Assembly: GCF_004118155.1 (NCBI RefSeq)
Contig: NZ_SAIQ01000001.1
Location: 620,001-684,000 of the forward strand
Origin: Edaphocola flava
Lineage (GTDB): Bacteria; Bacteroidota; Bacteroidia; Chitinophagales; Chitinophagaceae
Direction of reading: 5' to 3'
Length of the DNA stretch: 64,000 nt
Shown: one piece after another, positions 52,201 to 60,414 of the stretch
How the letters are laid out: every line of letters starts with the position of its first letter
Numbering within the stretch: position 1 is the stretch's first letter
Translations under genes and position numbers: made by a program
Notes under the pieces: generated by a model
Seen by the model: only the letters and a program-made list of their open reading frames with translations
The model's database searches: none
Told to the model about the DNA's origin: nothing

Positions 52201-53581
52201 CATCGTAATAGGTATAGCTCAGGATATAAGCATTGGTAATGCTGCCCGGATAGGTATGGTAAAGATCGGTCTGTGTCGCGTAATAGCGCCAGTCCGGTGC
52301 AGAATAAGTTCCAGCACCACTTATGGTGGTTACCATTGCACTTCGATTATCAGTACTGTTTATCAGGGCATTGATTACCGGGCGGTTCATCGCATCATAA
52401 ACAGTCATCATCCATTTATCCTGTGCACGTAAATTCCCATCCTGGCTCAGAACCATCCGATCCCTGCTGTCATAAACCATATATTCCACGGCCTTGCCAG
52501 GAATCTTTCGTTCTACCAATCTTCCCCTTCCGTCATACCGATAGGAATAATATAAACCGTCCGGATTCTCTAAATTCGGGAGCGACCAGGTATAGTAATA
52601 AGTCGTGGTGGTAATATTGTTAACTGTATTACTGCTTACATCTACCTGCGGTATGGTTGCTCCGGGGGGAAGTACATAGCGCAGACGGCCAAGATCATCA
52701 TAAACATAAAAGGTATAGGTATAATTGATCGGGAACATCTCTTTCGGTGCTACGGTATACATCGGAGCTGTACTAATTTGGGAAAGCTGTCTTCTGGCCA
52801 CTATTCTGCCTAGTTTATCGGTTACCTCTTCACTTTGCTGCCCATCTTCATCGGTTACACGGGTAATGTATAGCTGTCCATCTTCATAATGACCATCATA
52901 CTGAAGGGAGTTCGTGCTGCCAACGCTAAAATGCGGATAGCAGCCTTTCACTACATAATAGGTAGGTGAGGCACCATTCAAAAGGTATTTTTCTCCGTTG
53001 ACATCATAAACCATTGTCTTTCCCCGACTGCTGCCTACCCAGTTCTTGCCCGGTGCCATCTGTTTAACCGGACGGCTCAATGGTGAATTGTCAAACTCAG
53101 TAATTCCATAAGGCTGTTGACCATCTGCAGGCGGATAGAACTGTTCAATACGCATTTTCGCATTATATTGAAGATTACCGTCTGAAGACGTTTCCTGCGC
53201 CGTAAATGGTAGGAACTGTACACTTTCCCTACCCATGGCATCATAAACATGATGCTGTATAATATCGTACCCATCTGCATGTGCCTTGAAATTTACAGAT
53301 TGCAGCGGACGGCCCTGTCCGTCAATGTATTGAGTCATTTGCCGGTGCTTAACACTACTATTGATGTAGGTAGTTGGCTCGTCTGGAATCTCAACACGTA
53401 CATAATTCTTCTTGATCGTATCGGAAAAATTGACAACAATTGGATAGCTGCCCAAAGCAGGTGCAACAGCAGTTGTTACCGGAATATTGCTATTTCCAGT
53501 CTGGGCTATAACGGAGAAGGCCGAAGAAGCCAGCAATCCCGTTGAGATAATATAATTGATATAATAAAAGTATTTTGACAT
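49205..53581 (-). CDS. RHS-repeat protein with DUF6443 N-terminus and variable C-terminal domain
   Basis: 1458 aa with a signal peptide (TGLLASSAFSVIAQ). The DUF6443-type start (MTQYIDGQGRPLQSVNFKAH) leads into many YD repeats (YDDLGRLRYVLPPGA, YDGRGRLVERKIPGK). The RHS-associated core at ~1160-1230 ends with YVSMGNNPINNIDPLGD. The 228 residues after it (1231-1458) are the variable tip. They contain VVYHELRENWFRTAQGLPYR (H1393, E1394, E1397) and a later AHNRSVLMEGDFYG (H1433, E1440), possible metal ligands. The tip is coded by clearly more AT-rich DNA than the shell. RHS shells enclose and deliver toxic C-terminal domains; the enzymatic nature of this tip is inferred. Confidence 0.85.
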   Translation of the reverse strand: MSKYFYYINYIISTGLLASSAFSVIAQTGNSNIPVTTAVAPALGSYPIVVNFSDTIKKNYVRVEIPDEPTTYINSSVKHRQMTQYIDGQGRPLQSVNFKAHADGYDIIQHHVYDAMGRESVQFLPFTAQETSSDGNLQYNAKMRIEQFYPPADGQQPYGITEFDNSPLSRPVKQMAPGKNWVGSSRGKTMVYDVNGEKYLLNGASPTYYVVKGCYPHFSVGSTNSLQYDGHYEDGQLYITRVTDEDGQQSEEVTDKLGRIVARRQLSQISTAPMYTVAPKEMFPINYTYTFYVYDDLGRLRYVLPPGATIPQVDVSSNTVNNITTTTYYYTWSLPNLENPDGLYYSYRYDGRGRLVERKIPGKAVEYMVYDSRDRMVLSQDGNLRAQDKWMMTVYDAMNRPVINALINSTDNRSAMVTTISGAGTYSAPDWRYYATQTDLYHTYPGSITNAYILSYTYYDDYAELTGVSFNSSKIPAAPVGDASVVNYSNTFATKGMITGSKIRVLDPDNPNTNQWLTSAQFYDDKGRPIQSAQTNLNGGTDITGSLYYFQGMPYRNITWHQNPSAQAVPGATTALTNIKLDKTYKRNLSLQGGNDLVWSLTQSINDGTPYELAYYDYNHLNQPVIKQFTSTDILHEYNIRGWLNHIQARKSTNHDVNFFNETLHYDDGFANKLYNGNIAGITWKYYDSLGSGTNNAYGYTYDKLSRLNHAEYRELSQGGLWTNSHKDYTASNISYDDRGNILTMNQRGIITNPINMDQLQYTYAVTSNKLVKVKDNVTAASTGTLPDFKDGADLGIEYTYDANGNMITDENKGVSITYNYLNKPSKINVNGKGNISYMYDASGNRLRKTVHDDVANTTEVWDYIGSFVYKDNVLQYILNEEGRSRPEVVTTGAQSGQTKFVYDYFIKDHLGNVRSTVTAQPINQQYLALHEIATANSEQLIFDNIALVRDDKPGSISPGDLKAAHLVANDPHMRIGTAIMLRVMPGDKFTFAADSYYESDQTETTETPHAEEVVNSLLSALTGGTVGGIPVEEAGESKSMINQALGNQEVVNFIEQQMDLQQQNNGPKAGLNYLFFDENFNLIPTLSGKIGIPLFPGTFSNMSVNPNPMTQPGYVVVFVDNNSIGTDVWFDNVQISHFKGQVLEENHYYPYGLTISSNAALSSLQPNKYQGIELNRSFGLETYETFYRGLDPQIGRFNGIDTKAEMVYSMSPYVSMGNNPINNIDPLGDIFRISNTEGYSEGEKKDIKGLAISKDGMDGSKYVKFGEDGTVSLDFGDMSQSEKDNLLKENKGLALINDLVNAKDKDGKDLTFEFNGSKTYQFYQEGRRKKVTGGVFSLSKTPKNINGGLEQDKDALTRPAGVDGLVYIPPSTFYQFAPNDSKILNRSSVVYHELRENWFRTAQGLPYRMPTTNPTFLNYKLKGFYPGMDGAHNRSVLMEGDFYGNPNPGGYQRQIEN

Positions 53582-53591
53582 GATTTGATTT

Positions 53592-56500
53592 TTAGTTGTC
53601 CTGTAATTTATACTCCTGGGTTTTGATCAGCATACCTTGTTCGTCTGTGGTTTTGATCATGCGACCTAAGCCATCATATTCAAAATAAAGTATCTGACCA
53701 GAACCGTTATTTTGGGCGCTAATTTGCCCGCTATTGCGGTCATAGCTAAAACTCTGCATACTGGCGACCGCCGGACAGAACATAATTTCATCTATCAGGG
53801 CATTGGCCAGCCCCCCGGTTCCATAACATACAATACCTACAGGCTGACCGGAAGTTGTTGTTACTTCGGTTTCATAATAGGACCAACCGTTGGACAGTGT
53901 TCTCTTAGGACTCAGGAACTGCACGCTGTTACCATTGGCAGCGTAATATTCTACACCAGTTGGACGGGTAGCCCAAAAAGAAAGTGTGTATTTTTTACCA
54001 CTAGTCAGCACCAGGTTCGTTTTTATAGCAGCGTTGCTGGCAGATGCCGTTAAAGATGGGGAAACTGTAAGTGCTCCTGTTCCTGCCATTGCTTTCGCCG
54101 GACTGGCAATCTGGAAGCTGGTACCATTATAATCCCAGCCATTTTTATATTCTGCCCCAGAGTTGCTATAGTCACCTTCAAAGCCGGCATAGGCAATTTC
54201 TGCATAAGCTGCATTCTGCGTTTGGGAACTTGGTAACAGTCCCTGATAGTCCCAGGTAGTGGCAGAAGGCATGGAGTTATTGATCCTGGTCAGCACCTTA
54301 GGATAAGTATTATTGGCTCCAGAACTATATTGTGCAATATTTTCCTGCAACTTATAACGAGTATCCATCACAAAATTGTTGCCTGAAATGGTTGACGATT
54401 TAAACCCAGTAGGAGCAGCGGCATTATCATAAACCGTTACCGGCTCTGTAAACTCTGTTGCATATTTTTGCCATGACAGTGGTTTATATAGACCATAAGT
54501 ATACAGTTCAGCACCTAAGACCTTTGGTAATGCACCTGGGGTGGGATTAACAGCTGATTTTTTGGTAATTTTTTCAACCGGATAGTTTTTGATCCCGTAC
54601 TGCTGCAACAAATTCTTCAGCCCCAACCCAATGACATCTGTTGCATTTCCATTATAGTCTGCATGGCTATTATATTTTATATCTGTAGTGATCTTTGCTC
54701 CATCACTTGTAGTTTGTGATTTTGAGATCAGATTACCATAAGTATCATAACTGTATTCTGTTTCTGTTGCAGCATAGTCGCCTTCAGCATTATACAGCCT
54801 TTCTTCCGTTTTAATCAGCGGTGTATTGTAATAATAATACTTAAATGCCCATGCGCGCAGATTGACCAATCCACCTCCATTACAAGTAGATGTGAGGTAG
54901 TATAGTATCCTGCGGTCACTCGCTTTAATGAATTTGTTTTTTCGCGCCGGACTGTAATCATATGTGTTTATTACTTCTTTGACGATATCGCCATCGGAAT
55001 TGTAATCGGTCGAATTCAAAAGATTTCCACGGTCCATGTCCGTTGAGGACAGTCTGAAGTTCCTATCCTGATAAATATTTACGCTGTAATAACCACTGTG
55101 CAACTCATCTCTATAAGCTGCGTTATCGAGATTTGAAAATTTATAGGTTGTATAACTACTATCAGCATTTACTTCCGTTACCGTACTGTAATTCACCACA
55201 CCACCTTTGAACAGTTTGGTGAACTCTTTATGGCTGACTGTTGAAAAATTTGTCAGGTAGAAATTATTGTACGTAGTCCCATAACATTTATTAATTTTTA
55301 TAATATCATCGGTTGGATCAAAGTTCAGAATACCACTGTAACCTGAAGCATCTGTACTCGGATAGTTATTGTGATAGAAATAATTTTTAATTACCGCTGG
55401 GGCACCAAAGATATCTACATGCTTGATCTGTTTGACCCTACAGCCCGGACCATAATTATTCACCCCGGTTACATTCTCAATATCCATTGTTCCTGCTGCC
55501 AGGTTTACATCAACTTTCTTTGCGTATAAATTACCTTCATAGGTGAATTCTGTGCTCCCTCCTAATGGATTAACTATTTTCGTCAACATTCCATCCAGGC
55601 TAAAGGCACTATGAAAGTCCTGGAGCATTAACTGGCTCATACCGCATGCCGTATCATCACCAGTTCCGTTGTAAAAATCCCAATAATCTTTACTTAAGGC
55701 ATCAAGTTCTGGAAGACCACCAACATTATTGTAAGTGAAGGAGTATTTGCTGTCCGTTTTAGTGTCTTTGAAATTGAAGCGGTACAGCTCATCCAAAGTT
55801 CTCCTGGTATTAGGGTTGGCGCTCTGTACGAATTTATACCCATCTACATAACTCTGGCTAATCTTATCGAAATACACCAGTGAATCCAGTTGTTGGTTGA
55901 AATTGGGCAGATTCACAGTAGGATATTGATACAGGTAAGGAAGCAAATAATCGCCATCACCAATAAACGCTGCAGTACAATAATCAATCTTATTAAATAT
56001 ATTTTCTTTTTCAGAAGTAAGTGGGCAACCCAAGGTAGGTAAAGGTTTAAGCCATTTCTCTACTGCTTGAGAGTGTTTAAAATAGAGTATTCCGCGGCTG
56101 GTTTCTATACTATTAAGATAAACCGGGTTAATTGCGGTCAAACCAAATTCAATTTCGGGATCACTCCAATTCGTTCCCTCCACTGCTCCATAAAGGTAAT
56201 TTTTGCTTCTTTGGAACTGCACTTTCCCTCTGTTATAAGTAAACTTTATCTCTTCGCCAAGTGGAGAAACAATTTTACTCAGCTTCCAGGTATTCGCTGT
56301 ACGCGCCTGGGACATATGGCTATTGATGTAATCTCCTGGATCTTTAAGCATTCCCCTGGTAAACTCAATTGCTGAGTCAACACCGCCAAAAATGTACTTA
56401 TAACCATCCGGGGTCGTTAGCGTAAACTGAGTAAACAGTGTTGCCACGTTAGGCTTATGGTAACTTGTCATTTCCCCGGGACTTTTCCAGTTATTATGGT

Positions 56501-57254
56501 TGTACTGATAAAAAGTTGACTCATTATAGTCATAAGTATAGAGCACTTCTTCAATCTTCAGATCAAGATTCTCTTTTGATTTGACCTTCCATTCCCCGGT
56601 CTCAGATCTAAAAAAGCTACCGCTGTGCCCTGCAAAGTTAAACTGGAACTCATCCGGCTGTCCGTCATAACTATATGACCCGATTGGGTGGTTAGGCCCA
56701 GATTTTAATGGATCATTGTGATCGTCTAAGAAGGTCGAAGTATTCCAATCCGAAGTGTTGAATTGAGAACCAAAGAAATAATACCCTCTTTCAAAAACCT
56801 GCCCGTTATCCTTCCAGGCAAAATTATACATCTCGTCCGGAGAGCCATTTACGCTTCTTGTAATCTGGCTTTCTCCGTCCAGGCTCCAGGACATTCCCAT
56901 CAGACCCGGCATTTCATTAACCCTGATCCCTCCTGAATAATAGCTCAATCCGATATTATATTTCATGGCATCACCCTGGAGGGTATATAGAGGAATATTT
57001 ACGGTTGCACAGCCATGAAACATATCGACTCCCGAATGTTCCTTTTTCTGGACTGATTCTGAATTCGGAGTCAGGTTTGTATTGGGAGAAAATCTTCCTG
57101 CAATGGCTTTCGCACCTTCAACGTTCATTGACTGAGAAAATATTTCACTATTGCTATTTAGCATAATGGTGCTTAGTAGCGCTAATTTAGCAAGGTTAAT
57201 TCTTTTGCGCTTGGAATTCGGATTGACCAACTTTTCCGGTCTCTTTAAAAACAT
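53592..57254 (-). CDS. RHS/YD-repeat shell protein without toxin tip
   Basis: 1220 aa with an N-terminal basic stretch and signal peptide (LALLSTIMLNSNSEIFSQS). The mature start (HSGVDMFHGCATVNIPLYTL, LSYYSGGIRVNEMPGLMGMS) is the form seen before RHS shells in Bacteroidota. YD repeats appear at the C-terminus (FSYDRNSGQISAQNNGSGQI, FEYDGLGRMIKTTDEQG). A carbohydrate-binding-like segment lies at ~1040-1150. It stops 10 bp before the second RHS gene. The two may form one split cage, in the manner of the B and C parts of Tc toxins; that is inference. Confidence 0.82.
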   Translation of the reverse strand: MFLKRPEKLVNPNSKRKRINLAKLALLSTIMLNSNSEIFSQSMNVEGAKAIAGRFSPNTNLTPNSESVQKKEHSGVDMFHGCATVNIPLYTLQGDAMKYNIGLSYYSGGIRVNEMPGLMGMSWSLDGESQITRSVNGSPDEMYNFAWKDNGQVFERGYYFFGSQFNTSDWNTSTFLDDHNDPLKSGPNHPIGSYSYDGQPDEFQFNFAGHSGSFFRSETGEWKVKSKENLDLKIEEVLYTYDYNESTFYQYNHNNWKSPGEMTSYHKPNVATLFTQFTLTTPDGYKYIFGGVDSAIEFTRGMLKDPGDYINSHMSQARTANTWKLSKIVSPLGEEIKFTYNRGKVQFQRSKNYLYGAVEGTNWSDPEIEFGLTAINPVYLNSIETSRGILYFKHSQAVEKWLKPLPTLGCPLTSEKENIFNKIDYCTAAFIGDGDYLLPYLYQYPTVNLPNFNQQLDSLVYFDKISQSYVDGYKFVQSANPNTRRTLDELYRFNFKDTKTDSKYSFTYNNVGGLPELDALSKDYWDFYNGTGDDTACGMSQLMLQDFHSAFSLDGMLTKIVNPLGGSTEFTYEGNLYAKKVDVNLAAGTMDIENVTGVNNYGPGCRVKQIKHVDIFGAPAVIKNYFYHNNYPSTDASGYSGILNFDPTDDIIKINKCYGTTYNNFYLTNFSTVSHKEFTKLFKGGVVNYSTVTEVNADSSYTTYKFSNLDNAAYRDELHSGYYSVNIYQDRNFRLSSTDMDRGNLLNSTDYNSDGDIVKEVINTYDYSPARKNKFIKASDRRILYYLTSTCNGGGLVNLRAWAFKYYYYNTPLIKTEERLYNAEGDYAATETEYSYDTYGNLISKSQTTSDGAKITTDIKYNSHADYNGNATDVIGLGLKNLLQQYGIKNYPVEKITKKSAVNPTPGALPKVLGAELYTYGLYKPLSWQKYATEFTEPVTVYDNAAAPTGFKSSTISGNNFVMDTRYKLQENIAQYSSGANNTYPKVLTRINNSMPSATTWDYQGLLPSSQTQNAAYAEIAYAGFEGDYSNSGAEYKNGWDYNGTSFQIASPAKAMAGTGALTVSPSLTASASNAAIKTNLVLTSGKKYTLSFWATRPTGVEYYAANGNSVQFLSPKRTLSNGWSYYETEVTTTSGQPVGIVCYGTGGLANALIDEIMFCPAVASMQSFSYDRNSGQISAQNNGSGQILYFEYDGLGRMIKTTDEQGMLIKTQEYKLQDN

Positions 57255-57291
57255 ATTTCAAATTTATTTTTAAGCTTAATGATATATTTAT

Positions 57292-58794
57292 TTATATTTT
57301 ATAGCCTGCTCTAATGATCCAGGGGCTATTGATGCCTGTTTTATCGTTGAGGAAGTTATAGCCAATCAGGAAGGTGCCCTGCTGATTGCGGTTAATGCGA
57401 TAGGTCTTCATTAGACCTATATAAACTGCATCCTGTAATAATCCCATAGCCGTGCGTACATTAGATGCATTACCATAACGCTCCTGCAATTGTACATAAG
57501 GCCTGTTCAGGGGTTTGAGGCTCTTCTCATAACCACCCTGCAAGCTGATGCCCCAGATCAGTTGTCCGTCCAGGAACACTCTTCCGGTCAGGCCTTCGTA
57601 ACTTAATCTCAGGTGCTGCCAGTCGCGGCCCAGTCCCAGGCTGGCATCCAGTCCTATACCGATGCTGATGCGTGGGCTATGGCGATAAGCAGCATTCAAG
57701 CCGGCCTGTACCATAACGGGCTTTTGTCCGTTAGGCGATGCTCTTTGTGTCTGCAGATTGTATTGGTACTCCCAGCGCTGCCAGAATGGTATGCCCCGCA
57801 TAGGGTTCTTCAGATCAGCCATGGGATTGCGGAGGCCTTGTTTGACTTTATCTTTTGTGTCTTTAATCGTGTTCTTAGCCTCATTAATTGTTTGAGCAGC
57901 CTGTTTTACTTTAGCTGCTTGCTTCTCCAGTCCCAGTTGTTTACTATAGTCCTGTACCTGCTGCGCCGCCTGTTGCTGTACCTGTTGTAACTGGTTGCCG
58001 AACTGCTGTTCCAATGCGGCATTGACTGAGGATTTGGTCTGGTAGCCCATTTGTTTCAGGTCCTGCTCACTCAGGTTTGCGGAAGACATGCCCGGTAGTG
58101 ATGAGCGGGACAGCATCTCATTAAATCCTTCTATCCCCTGCAGCAGATCAAGGGCTTTCTCTTCTGTTGCATCAGGGTCCTGTACAATTTTCTTCCAGTA
58201 CCCGGCCTGCTGTGTGCCATAGCCATAGGCTTTGTTGAGCCTTCCTAATTTGGATGCGAAGGCAGATTGGCCCAGTAAGCGGTTTAGGGCATCGCTGCGC
58301 TTTTTGACCTGGTTCTTCAGATAGTCCTGTGCATTAAGCTGACTGTTGAGCTGGTCCATACCGGGTACGGATAAACCTGTGCCACTGGGTATTTTTTGCT
58401 GTATAAAGGATTGTATTTTCTTCAGGCTGTCCAATGCTTTGACCGGTTGCATTCCGGCCAGCTTATTTAGTAAAGCCGTATCCATTGCTGTTTTGCGCAG
58501 GCTGTCAAAATTGGCTGCATTTAGTTTCTCATACTGTGCATATAAGGTACTGTCGCTGCGTTGCAATTTGGCGGCCAGACGGCACTCCTGTCGCTGTAGT
58601 TTGCGCAGCATGCGTTGTTGTGCGCGGGAAGCTTTCTGCTGGTATTGCAAGTGCTGGCGGTATTGCTTCTGGATATACACCTCTGCTGCATGCACGATCT
58701 CTGTACTATCTTCAATGGCAGCTGCCTCCTGTGCCCGGGCACAGATCCATGCCGGGAGTATACACAATAGCAATAATAAAAACGACTTAAACAT
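57292..58794 (-). CDS. Coiled-coil plus outer-membrane-barrel protein of the RHS operon
   Basis: 500 aa with a signal peptide (FLLLLLCILPAWICARAQ). Residues ~30-75 and ~255-320 are strongly coiled-coil (IQKQYRQHLQYQQKASRAQQ, QFGNQLQQVQQQAAQQVQDY). From ~335 to the end there are alternating strands that look like an outer-membrane barrel (PVMVQAGLNAAYRHSPRISI, LSYEGLTGRVFLDGQLIWGI), ending WIIRAGYKI. It is the first gene of the operon, 37 bp before the first RHS gene. A role in exporting or displaying the RHS proteins is proposed from position and topology only. The -7 box TACTTTTG is at 58834-58841. Confidence 0.75.
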   Translation of the reverse strand: MFKSFLLLLLCILPAWICARAQEAAAIEDSTEIVHAAEVYIQKQYRQHLQYQQKASRAQQRMLRKLQRQECRLAAKLQRSDSTLYAQYEKLNAANFDSLRKTAMDTALLNKLAGMQPVKALDSLKKIQSFIQQKIPSGTGLSVPGMDQLNSQLNAQDYLKNQVKKRSDALNRLLGQSAFASKLGRLNKAYGYGTQQAGYWKKIVQDPDATEEKALDLLQGIEGFNEMLSRSSLPGMSSANLSEQDLKQMGYQTKSSVNAALEQQFGNQLQQVQQQAAQQVQDYSKQLGLEKQAAKVKQAAQTINEAKNTIKDTKDKVKQGLRNPMADLKNPMRGIPFWQRWEYQYNLQTQRASPNGQKPVMVQAGLNAAYRHSPRISIGIGLDASLGLGRDWQHLRLSYEGLTGRVFLDGQLIWGISLQGGYEKSLKPLNRPYVQLQERYGNASNVRTAMGLLQDAVYIGLMKTYRINRNQQGTFLIGYNFLNDKTGINSPWIIRAGYKI

Positions 58795-58833
58795 AGCGAA
58801 TTTAAGTATAGCAAAGGGGTTTTAGAGGACGCA

Positions 58834-58841
58834 CAAAAGTA
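58834..58841 (-). promoter_or_regulatory. Putative -7 box of the RHS operon
   Basis: Minus-strand TACTTTTG fits TAnnTTTG, 39 nt before the ATG of the barrel protein gene. Confidence 0.4.
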
Positions 58842-59167
58842 TTATTATTTTTAGTGAATTTTTAACTACCTAGTCCCAAATGTGAAAAAATGTTATTAAT
58901 AATCAATGAAATATTTTTCAATAAAATATTTCCCATTTTTGCAAAAAACAGAAAATGAGGGATAGAATCTTTTACTGTTTTGTATTTCAGGACACTACAT
59001 AATCACTATGAAGTGATAGTTTGATATACTGTTTCATAGATCAGTTAAATATCTGATCATTATATGGTAAACATTATTTCACAATAGGTAAGGGAAACCA
59101 GAGTAATTTAATCACAAACATGAAAGAGGAAAGTTGGAACATTGATAACCTGAATACGACAAATGAT

Positions 59168-59210
59168 AAAAATGCCACGAATAATCGCTATTCGTGGCAT
59201 TTTTGTTTTT
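59168..59210 (+). terminator. Terminator-like hairpin near the island right end
   Basis: Perfect 15-bp stem AAAAATGCCACGAAT / ATTCGTGGCATTTTT with a 7-nt loop and T run. No supported gene ends here. Confidence 0.65.
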
Positions 59211-59224
59211 AGCACTATAAAATA

Positions 59225-59274
59225 CGCTCTGGAAGTGTGTTTCACCAATAAGGTTCGAATCTCTTCCTCTCTGC
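59225..59274 (+). repeat. Degenerate tRNA-Ser 3' half (candidate attachment site remnant)
   Basis: The stretch matches the tRNA-Ser at 46897-46983 from the anticodon stem to the 3' end: TCTGGAAGTGTGT against CCTGGAAAGTGTGT, then GGTTCGAATCTCTTCCTCTC against GGTTCGAATCCCTTCCTCTC. The variable arm is shortened and the 5' half is missing. Orientation is the same as in the tRNA. A 42-nt palindrome with a T run follows directly. Either an att repeat or a decayed duplicate tRNA gene. Confidence 0.7.
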
Positions 59275-59315
59275 CAATAAAAAAGTCCGGCCTTAAGGTC
59301 GGACTTTTTTATTGG
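59274..59315. terminator. Bidirectional terminator beside the tRNA relic
   Basis: 42-nt near-perfect palindrome (CCAATAAAAAAGTCCGGCC and its complement with one mismatch), serving the leftward gene at 59328 and any rightward transcript through the relic. Confidence 0.8.
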
Positions 59316-59327
59316 TAGTAGATACTA

Positions 59328-59876
59328 CTAATCTTTCATTTCCTTATCTATCTTGAAGCGGAAAGTGCCATTGGTAATGTGCAGCACTTCTCCATTAGTT
59401 GCGTATTGTCTTGGTAATTCTATATCAAATTTACCTTCTACCCAACCGGCGGCTACTTTTGTAATTTCAAAGTTTCCTACAGTAGCATCTTCTGATCCAT
59501 AGAACTCAAACTCTTCGCCCACCGTCTTGGTCATCGAAAAATGTACGCTCGGACAAGGACCGTCTTTCGGAACTACAGTTTGCACATAAGGCAACTTACC
59601 CACTGCAGGAGCGGCATGTGGTGGTGTGTGGATGATGATATCCAGCTTATAAGGCACTTTTACTTCATAAGATACATACAGTACGTGATCATTGCCTGCT
59701 TTTTCATCTTCGGTTTCCGGTTCAAATTTATTGTACGCGTTTAGCTCTGCGTTCTTATGGGATATGGTTTTCCCGTTCAGGTCATACTTTAAATATGCGC
59801 CGGTACTTTGTGCAGAGGCTGTTGTAAATAATGCTGCTGCAATAAGGGTACATACGGCTTTCAGAAAATGTTTCAT
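59328..59876 (-). CDS. Secreted protein of unknown function
   Basis: 182 aa with a signal peptide (AVCTLIAAALFTTASAQ). The mature part is beta-rich (VLYVSYEVKVPYKLDIII, NFEITKVAAGWVEGKFDIEL) and ends NGTFRFKIDKE. It contains one cysteine (DGPCPSVHF). The composition resembles small lipocalin- or DUF-type periplasmic proteins of Bacteroidota, but no family is recognised. It is one of a run of leftward secreted-protein genes. Confidence 0.72.
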   Translation of the reverse strand: MKHFLKAVCTLIAAALFTTASAQSTGAYLKYDLNGKTISHKNAELNAYNKFEPETEDEKAGNDHVLYVSYEVKVPYKLDIIIHTPPHAAPAVGKLPYVQTVVPKDGPCPSVHFSMTKTVGEEFEFYGSEDATVGNFEITKVAAGWVEGKFDIELPRQYATNGEVLHITNGTFRFKIDKEMKD

Positions 59877-59912
59877 TGTATTATTTTATATGTTCGTGTT
59901 GTTAAGAATAGA

Positions 59913-59938
59913 ACAGGCAACACTACAGTGCTGCCTGT
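59913..59938 (-). terminator. Hairpin after the 59975 gene
   Basis: 12-bp stem ACAGGCAACACT / AGTGCTGCCTGT with one G-U pair; moderately T-rich on the minus side. Confidence 0.55.
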
Positions 59939-59974
59939 CAGAAATATCTATAATCGGGCAAGCAAAAAGAGAGA

Positions 59975-60382
59975 TTACTTTATGCCCAGATCTTCAATGC
60001 TGATAATTTTATCGTCCTGCCAGCATATCTTGAAACTGCGGGTAGTAACGCCTGCTTTTGCTTCCATGGTACAACAAGGTGCATTTGAGGCCACAACCTT
60101 TGCACCGCTCATAATATAGTCGGTGAAAGTGAGGCTATTTCCTTCTGCCAGTTTGCTTTTCAGTTCGTCACTGAAATATGCATCAGCTGCCTTTTGGGCA
60201 CTACCTTCAGTACCATCCAGCATGGCCATGAATTCTTTCATTTTGCCTGGAGTAGAGGATGCCGTAGTTTTAGCGGGCACCTTGTCTTTAGCGGCGCTTT
60301 TGTTAGACTGAGCTGCGATGCCGCTGCATGATGCCATAATAATGGCTACTGATAATGATGCTGTAGTAAATATGTTTTTCAT
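59975..60382 (-). CDS. Secreted or lipid-anchored protein of unknown function
   Basis: 135 aa. The N-terminus has a signal sequence with a lipobox-like MASC (Cys ~19). A disordered Lys/Ala/Thr-rich linker follows (~28-50), then a small domain with KAADAYFSDELKSKLAEG, SNAPCCTMEAKAGVTTRSFK and CWQDDKIISIEDLG. The paired cysteines and final strands suggest a small SnoaL/DUF4878-like (lumazine-type) periplasmic fold; this is a weak guess. Confidence 0.68.
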   Translation of the reverse strand: MKNIFTTASLSVAIIMASCSGIAAQSNKSAAKDKVPAKTTASSTPGKMKEFMAMLDGTEGSAQKAADAYFSDELKSKLAEGNSLTFTDYIMSGAKVVASNAPCCTMEAKAGVTTRSFKICWQDDKIISIEDLGIK

Positions 60383-60414
60383 TTTTTCAGATAATTCAGA
60401 TGAGATATTTGCTT

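Larger units (their letters stand above)
46985..59224. mobile_element. Candidate genomic island inserted at tRNA-Ser (RHS cargo)
   Basis: The segment lies downstream of the intact tRNA-Ser and ends at a same-orientation degenerate copy of the tRNA 3' half (59225-59274), the classic arrangement of an island inserted in a tRNA 3' end. Its cargo is an RHS operon with small AT-rich downstream genes; its left part (47085-49200) is much richer in A/T than the flanking genes. No integrase, transposase or excision gene is present, so if it is an island it is immobile now. Confidence 0.5.
58795..59327. other. RHS operon promoter region and island right end
   Basis: 533 bp with no convincing gene. It holds the RHS operon -7 box (58834), AT-rich sequence, a hairpin at 59168, the tRNA-Ser relic (59225) and a terminator palindrome (59274). 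A 30-codon rightward frame from 59120 runs through the 59168 hairpin and is not supported. Confidence 0.55.

Noticed and set aside
59120-59212. 30-codon rightward frame beginning MKEESWNIDN
   Set aside because: It reads through a terminator hairpin (59168) and ends just after it, with no similarity to any protein I know; coding is unlikely.
46897-59274. Integrase or transposase genes for the candidate island
   Set aside because: Searched by eye in all large frames between the two tRNA-Ser sequences; none has tyrosine or serine recombinase or DDE transposase motifs, so no such gene is claimed.
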